DNA from: Actinomycetes bacterium
GTDB taxonomy: Bacteria; Actinomycetota; CALGFH01
DNA length: 9,185 bases
Direction: 5' to 3'
Assembly: GCA_030152105.1 (NCBI GenBank)
Contig: JASLIH010000152.1
Coordinates: 1-9,185 of the forward strand
This document shows positions 6,364-9,185 of this stretch, in pieces; the stretch's first letter is position 1; every line of letters starts with the position of its first letter. The position numbers and the translations under genes are program-made. The notes below the pieces were generated by a model, which saw only the letters and a list, made by a program, of their open reading frames with translations, made no database searches and was not told where the DNA came from.

Positions 6364-7253
6364 CCGGACCCCTCCGAGCCCAGCCGGTCGGCGGCGGCGG
6401 CGGCCGCCGACCGGGCCGCGCGGGCGGTGAGCACCCCGGCCAGGTGGCGGCGGTAGGCGGCGGTGGCGTGGATGTCGTCGTCGGGGTCGACGGCGGCGGC
6501 GGCCAGGCGCCCGGCGGCGGCCCAGTCGGCGGCGTCGTGGGGCTGGCCGCCCAGGGCGTCGGTCAGGTCGACCGGCACCGGCACCGGCCCGACCGAGATC
6601 AGGGCCGCCCGGGCCGAGGCGACCCGCAGGCCCTGGTCGAGGCGGACCAGCACCCCGGCCCCGCAGACGGCGTAGTCGCCGTGGCGGCGGGCCAGCTCGA
6701 GCCAGGCGCTGCCGCTGCCCGCCGGCGGCCGCGGGAACACCGCCGCGGTGGCCAGCTCGCCCGGGCGCAGCGCCGACTCCAGCGGCCCGACGAAGAAGTC
6801 GGCCGCGGCCACCCGACGGGAGCCGTTGCCGGCGCTGGCCAGCTCCACGCTCCCGCCCAGCAGGACCAGCACCGCCGGCAGCTCGGCCGCCGGGTCGGCG
6901 TGGACCAGGCTGCCGACCACCGTGCCCCGGTTGCGGACGGTCGTGTGGGCGATGTCCCCGATGGCCTGGCGCAGCAGCGGGACGGCCTCGGCGGCACCGG
7001 GGTCGTGCTCGACCCGGGCGTGGCGGGCGATGGCCCCGACCCGGACCCCGCCCGGGTCGCAGGCGACCTCGTCCAGCTCGGCCAGCCAGTTGACGTCGAC
7101 CAGGTGCGCGGGGGCGGCCAGGCGCATGTTGAGCAGCGGGACCAGGCTCTGGCCACCGGCCAGGACCTTGCCGTCGTGGCCGACCTCGGCCAGCACGGCC
7201 AGGGCCTCGGCGACCGTCCCGGGCCGGTGGTACTCGAACGCCGCTGGCTTCAT
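6360..7253 (-). CDS. FAD-binding medium subunit of the Mo hydroxylase (CoxM-like)
   Basis: A 297-residue flavoprotein subunit of the xanthine dehydrogenase/CO dehydrogenase family. The opening MKPAAFEYHRPGTVAEAL is typical. FAD-binding motifs are AGGQSLVPLLNMRL (32-45) and TVRNRGTVVGSLVHADPAAE (105-124). The C-terminal domain ends with the family's IHATAAYRRHLAGVL block. It accepts electrons from the [2Fe-2S] subunit and passes them to a final acceptor. It is the first gene of the leftward operon, and its TGA overlaps the next GTG. The start is uncertain: ATGs at 7265, 7262 and 7253 are in frame and none has a convincing Shine-Dalgarno sequence. I prefer 7253 because family homology begins there. 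The absence of a ribosome site may mean a leaderless or very short-leader transcript. The last residues (GSEGSG) use DNA that resembles one end of the repeat found downstream but also contains the next gene's ribosome site. Confidence 0.94.
   Translation of the reverse strand: MKPAAFEYHRPGTVAEALAVLAEVGHDGKVLAGGQSLVPLLNMRLAAPAHLVDVNWLAELDEVACDPGGVRVGAIARHARVEHDPGAAEAVPLLRQAIGDIAHTTVRNRGTVVGSLVHADPAAELPAVLVLLGGSVELASAGNGSRRVAAADFFVGPLESALRPGELATAAVFPRPPAGSGSAWLELARRHGDYAVCGAGVLVRLDQGLRVASARAALISVGPVPVPVDLTDALGGQPHDAADWAAAGRLAAAAVDPDDDIHATAAYRRHLAGVLTARAARSAAAAAADRLGSEGSG
6371..6375 (-). promoter_or_regulatory. Shine-Dalgarno site of the [2Fe-2S] subunit gene
   Basis: GGAGG on the minus strand, 7 nt before the GTG at 6363, lies within the last codons of the FAD-subunit gene. 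It fixes the GTG as the start, in agreement with the GTGA overlap. Confidence 0.8.
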
Positions 7254-7293
7254 AGGCGGCATCATCTCGCAACCCGGCGACGGAGCAACGCAA

Positions 7294-7308
7294 GAACGGA
7301 TATCGTTC
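7294..7308. promoter_or_regulatory. Inverted repeat GAACG-N5-CGTTC, candidate operator
   Basis: A perfect 5-bp inverted repeat, GAACGGATATCGTTC, lies near the middle of the divergent intergenic region, 39 nt before the solute-binding protein start. Its size and place suit a dimeric repressor or activator acting on both units. No regulator gene is in the window, so the cognate protein is unknown. Confidence 0.4.
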
Positions 7309-7335
7309 ACCTCGGATTGGCGGGTGGGAGAAACG

Positions 7336-7341
7336 AGGAGG
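7336..7341 (+). promoter_or_regulatory. Shine-Dalgarno site of the solute-binding protein gene
   Basis: AGGAGG with a 6-nt spacer before the ATG at 7348. It is the strongest ribosome site in the window apart from that of the large subunit, consistent with high production of a binding protein. It fixes the start even though the frame stays open far upstream. Confidence 0.85.
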
Positions 7342-7347
7342 AAAGCC

Positions 7348-8259
7348 ATGAAGGCACGCAGGTGGCGCCACGGAGCGCTTCTCGGTCTGGTGCTGGTGGT
7401 CGCCCTGACGGCGGCGGGTTGCGGCGAGAAGAGCGACACCGGCGGCGGGAGCACCGGGACCACTGCCGGCGCGGCCCCGGCGGTCGACGAGGCACTCGCC
7501 GCGAAGGTGCCGGACGCGGTGAAATCCGATGGCAAGATCGTGATCGGGACCGACTCGAGCTACCCGCCGAACGAGTTCCTCGACACCGACGGCAAGACGG
7601 TCGTCGGCTGGGACGTCGACCTCTTCAACGCCGTGGCGGCCAAGCTCGGCCTGAAGACCGAATACGAGTCGGCCGTGTTCGACGCGATCATCCCGGGTCT
7701 CCAGTCCGGCAAGTACGAGGCCGGTGTCTCGTCGTTCACCGTCAACGACGAGCGCGAGAAGCAGGTCAACATGATCAGCTACTTCAACGCGGGCACCCAG
7801 TGGGGGACCAAGAAGGGCAATCCCAGCGGCGTCCAGCCCGACGACGCCTGCGGCAAAAAGGTCGCCGTCCAGACCAACACCGTCCAGGACACCGACGACC
7901 TCTCCAGCAAGCGCCAGGAAGCGTGCAAGAGCGCGGGCAAGCCGGCCATCACCATCGACCGCTACCAGCGCCAGGACCAGGCGACGGCTGCGGTGGTCTC
8001 GGGCAAGGACGACGCCATGCTGGCCGACTCCCCGGTGGTCGCCTACGCCGTCAAGCAGACCAACGGCCAGCTCGAACTGCTCGGTGACATCTACGACGCG
8101 GCGCCGTACGGTTACGTCATCAAGAAGGACCAGACCGAGTTCGCTCAGGCGGTGGCCGACGCGGTCAAGGCGCTGATCGCCGACGGCACCTACAAGACGA
8201 TCCTCGAGAAGTGGGGTGTCCAGGCGGGCGCCATCGACAACCCCGCCGTCAACCCCTGA
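7348..8259 (+). CDS. Amino-acid-type ABC transporter solute-binding lipoprotein (family 3)
   Basis: A 303-residue extracytoplasmic binding protein that captures substrate for an ABC importer. The signal sequence has a basic start (MKARRWRH), a hydrophobic core (GALLGLVLVVAL) and a lipobox ending AAGC, so C25 should be lipidated and anchor the protein outside the membrane. The mature part opens with a Gly/Ser/Thr linker. SBP_bac_3 features follow: SYPPNEFLDTDGKTVVGWDVDLFNAVAAKLG, SSFTVNDEREKQ with R136 (the position that usually binds a substrate carboxylate), YFNAGTQWGTKKGNP, and DDAMLADSPVVAY with D227 (a position that often binds an amino group). C168 and C193 could form a disulfide. Retention of R136 and D227 suggests an alpha-amino-acid-like ligand, though the actual ligand is unknown. 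It is followed 21 nt later by the permease gene and diverges from the hydroxylase operon. Confidence 0.95.
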   Translation: MKARRWRHGALLGLVLVVALTAAGCGEKSDTGGGSTGTTAGAAPAVDEALAAKVPDAVKSDGKIVIGTDSSYPPNEFLDTDGKTVVGWDVDLFNAVAAKLGLKTEYESAVFDAIIPGLQSGKYEAGVSSFTVNDEREKQVNMISYFNAGTQWGTKKGNPSGVQPDDACGKKVAVQTNTVQDTDDLSSKRQEACKSAGKPAITIDRYQRQDQATAAVVSGKDDAMLADSPVVAYAVKQTNGQLELLGDIYDAAPYGYVIKKDQTEFAQAVADAVKALIADGTYKTILEKWGVQAGAIDNPAVNP

Positions 8260-8267
8260 CCGGCGGG
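8242..8267 (+). promoter_or_regulatory. Stem-loop over the binding-protein stop codon
   Basis: CCCGCCGTCA (8242-8251) pairs with 8257-8267 (TGACCGGCGGG) through one bulged C, giving a 10-bp stem with a 5-nt loop (ACCCC). It contains the TGA stop at 8257-8259 and ends 13 nt before the permease ATG. No T-run follows, so it is not a classic terminator. Stem-loops between binding protein and permease genes are known to stabilise the upstream mRNA or reduce downstream expression, and this could do the same. Confidence 0.55.
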
Positions 8268-8280
8268 ACCGGGGGCGAGC

Positions 8281-9185
8281 ATGACCGAGACGAAGACAGC
8301 CGAGCGGGCACAGCCGGAGGCCATCACGGCCGTGCCCGTCCGGCACCCTGGCCGGTGGGTCGCGATCGTGGTCCTGGCGATCGTGGCCGCGATGTTCGTC
8401 CACATGCTGGTCACCAACGAGGCGTTCCAGTGGCGCTTCATGCTCGACAACATGTTCCGCCCGCCGGTCATCGAGGGCGTGCGGACAACGCTGATCGTGA
8501 CCGTGCTGGCGATGATCATCGGGGTGGCGCTCGGGATTGTGATCGCCATGATGCGGCTGTCCCCGAACCCGATCCTGTCCGGGGCGGCCTGGCTCTACAC
8601 CTGGTTCTTCCGCGCTGTGCCCCGGATCGTGCTGCTGATCCTGTTCGGCAACCTGGGCATCCTGTACGCGAGCTACGGGTTCGGGCTGCCGTTCGACCAC
8701 CAGCTCGGCGACCTGTTCGGGATCGACCTCAACGCCCGCCTGTTCAGCCTCGACGCCCGGACCATCCTGACCGGCTTCATGGCCGGCCTGCTGGGGCTGG
8801 CCTTGTCCGAGGCGGCCTACATGGCCGAGATCGTGCGGGCAGGCATGAAGGCGGTCGACCCGGGCCAGCAGGAGGCCGCGCACGCCCTCGGCATGGCGCG
8901 TGGGACGACCCTGCGCCGGATTGTCCTGCCCCAGGCCATGCGGGTGATCGTCCCGCCGACCGGCAACGAGACGATCGCGATGCTCAAGGACACCTCGCTG
9001 CTAGCCTTCGTCCCGGTCACCAACGAGCTGTTCTTCCAGCTGCAGGCCATCGGCGCCCGCACCTTCCAGGTGTTCCCGATGCTGGTCGCGGCCTGCCTGT
9101 GGTACCTGGCCCTGACCAGCGTGCTGATGGTTGGCCAGTTCTATGTCGAGCGGTACTTCAGCAAGGGGTTCGGCACCGGACAGGC
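8281..9185 (+). CDS. Amino-acid ABC transporter permease (HisM/GlnP type), 3' end missing
   Basis: 301 codons from the ATG at 8281, open to the right edge, so the C-terminus is outside the window. A hydrophilic N-terminal tail of about 25 residues precedes the first membrane helix (about 26-45). Further helices lie near 70-92 and 101-130, with more between about 165 and 290. FFRAVPRIVLLILFGNLG is the RxxP-type segment of polar amino-acid permeases. EAAHALG (E198-A200, G204) followed by LRRIVLPQAM is the EAA loop that docks the ATPase. The protein forms the membrane channel for the binding protein encoded just upstream. A G-rich stretch (8271-8279) is a weak ribosome site, so expression may rely on coupling to the upstream gene. 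An ATP-binding subunit is expected downstream of the window. Confidence 0.94.
   Translation, partial: MTETKTAERAQPEAITAVPVRHPGRWVAIVVLAIVAAMFVHMLVTNEAFQWRFMLDNMFRPPVIEGVRTTLIVTVLAMIIGVALGIVIAMMRLSPNPILSGAAWLYTWFFRAVPRIVLLILFGNLGILYASYGFGLPFDHQLGDLFGIDLNARLFSLDARTILTGFMAGLLGLALSEAAYMAEIVRAGMKAVDPGQQEAAHALGMARGTTLRRIVLPQAMRVIVPPTGNETIAMLKDTSLLAFVPVTNELFFQLQAIGARTFQVFPMLVAACLWYLALTSVLMVGQFYVERYFSKGFGTGQ

Larger units (their letters stand above)
7254..7347. promoter_or_regulatory. Divergent promoter region
   Basis: The only intergenic space of note, about 94 nt between the divergent FAD-subunit gene (minus) and solute-binding protein gene (plus). Promoters for both units should lie here or slightly inside the genes. 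It is less GC-rich than its surroundings (CAAGAACGGATATCGTTCAC). I do not see a convincing -35/-10 pair on either strand. The shared region suggests the importer and the catabolic operon are controlled together. Confidence 0.6.

Noticed and set aside
3401..7253. Annotation as an aerobic CO dehydrogenase (coxMSL)
   Set aside because: Gene order and CoxG fit, but the active-site loop is PYRGAGR and lacks the essential cysteine, so only a CoxL-like hydroxylase can be supported.
6364..8883. Minus-strand frame of the [2Fe-2S] gene staying open far upstream, to 8883
   Set aside because: The upstream part runs through the FAD subunit in another frame and antisense to the importer genes. The real start is the GTG at 6363 with its ribosome site.

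Overview
The window is very GC-rich, almost wall-to-wall coding DNA with strong G/C third-position bias, GTG starts and 4-nt gene overlaps. It looks like a high-GC actinobacterium (Actinomycetota), probably from soil or another environmental source; the sequence alone does not give genus or species. Two transcription units diverge from a short intergenic region near 7254-7347.

The leftward unit (minus strand, 7253 down to 1 and beyond) is one tightly packed operon. It encodes a three-subunit molybdenum hydroxylase of the xanthine oxidase/CO dehydrogenase family in the order FAD subunit (coxM-like), [2Fe-2S] subunit (coxS-like) and molybdopterin subunit (coxL-like). These are followed by a membrane-anchored CoxG-type SRPBCC protein, then hydantoinase/oxoprolinase A (hyuA) and the first 154 codons of hydantoinase/oxoprolinase B (hyuB). 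Four of the five gene junctions are NTGA overlaps. The exception, coxG/hyuA, holds a possible 30-codon ORF that would complete the chain of coupled stops and starts.

The rightward unit (plus strand, 7348 to the end) encodes a lipoprotein amino-acid-type solute-binding protein and the first 301 codons of its ABC permease. An ATP-binding subunit would be expected beyond the right edge.

Taken together, the genes read as an uptake-and-catabolism module. The importer brings in a small polar, probably nitrogen-containing compound. The Mo hydroxylase oxidises a C-H bond, possibly passing electrons to the membrane with help from CoxG. HyuA/HyuB then carry out an ATP-dependent ring opening or carboxylation. 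The large subunit has PYRGAGR where true CO dehydrogenases have a cysteine-containing loop, so CO is unlikely to be the substrate; the real substrate cannot be read from the sequence.

The least expected structure is a GC-rich, hairpin-forming repeat. It occurs as two tandem 42-bp-period copies in the 3' end of the [2Fe-2S] gene, and a related copy sharing an exact 19-mer lies inside hyuA in inverted orientation relative to the reading frame. In both genes it encodes a low-complexity Gly/Pro/Glu/Ser segment without breaking the frame.
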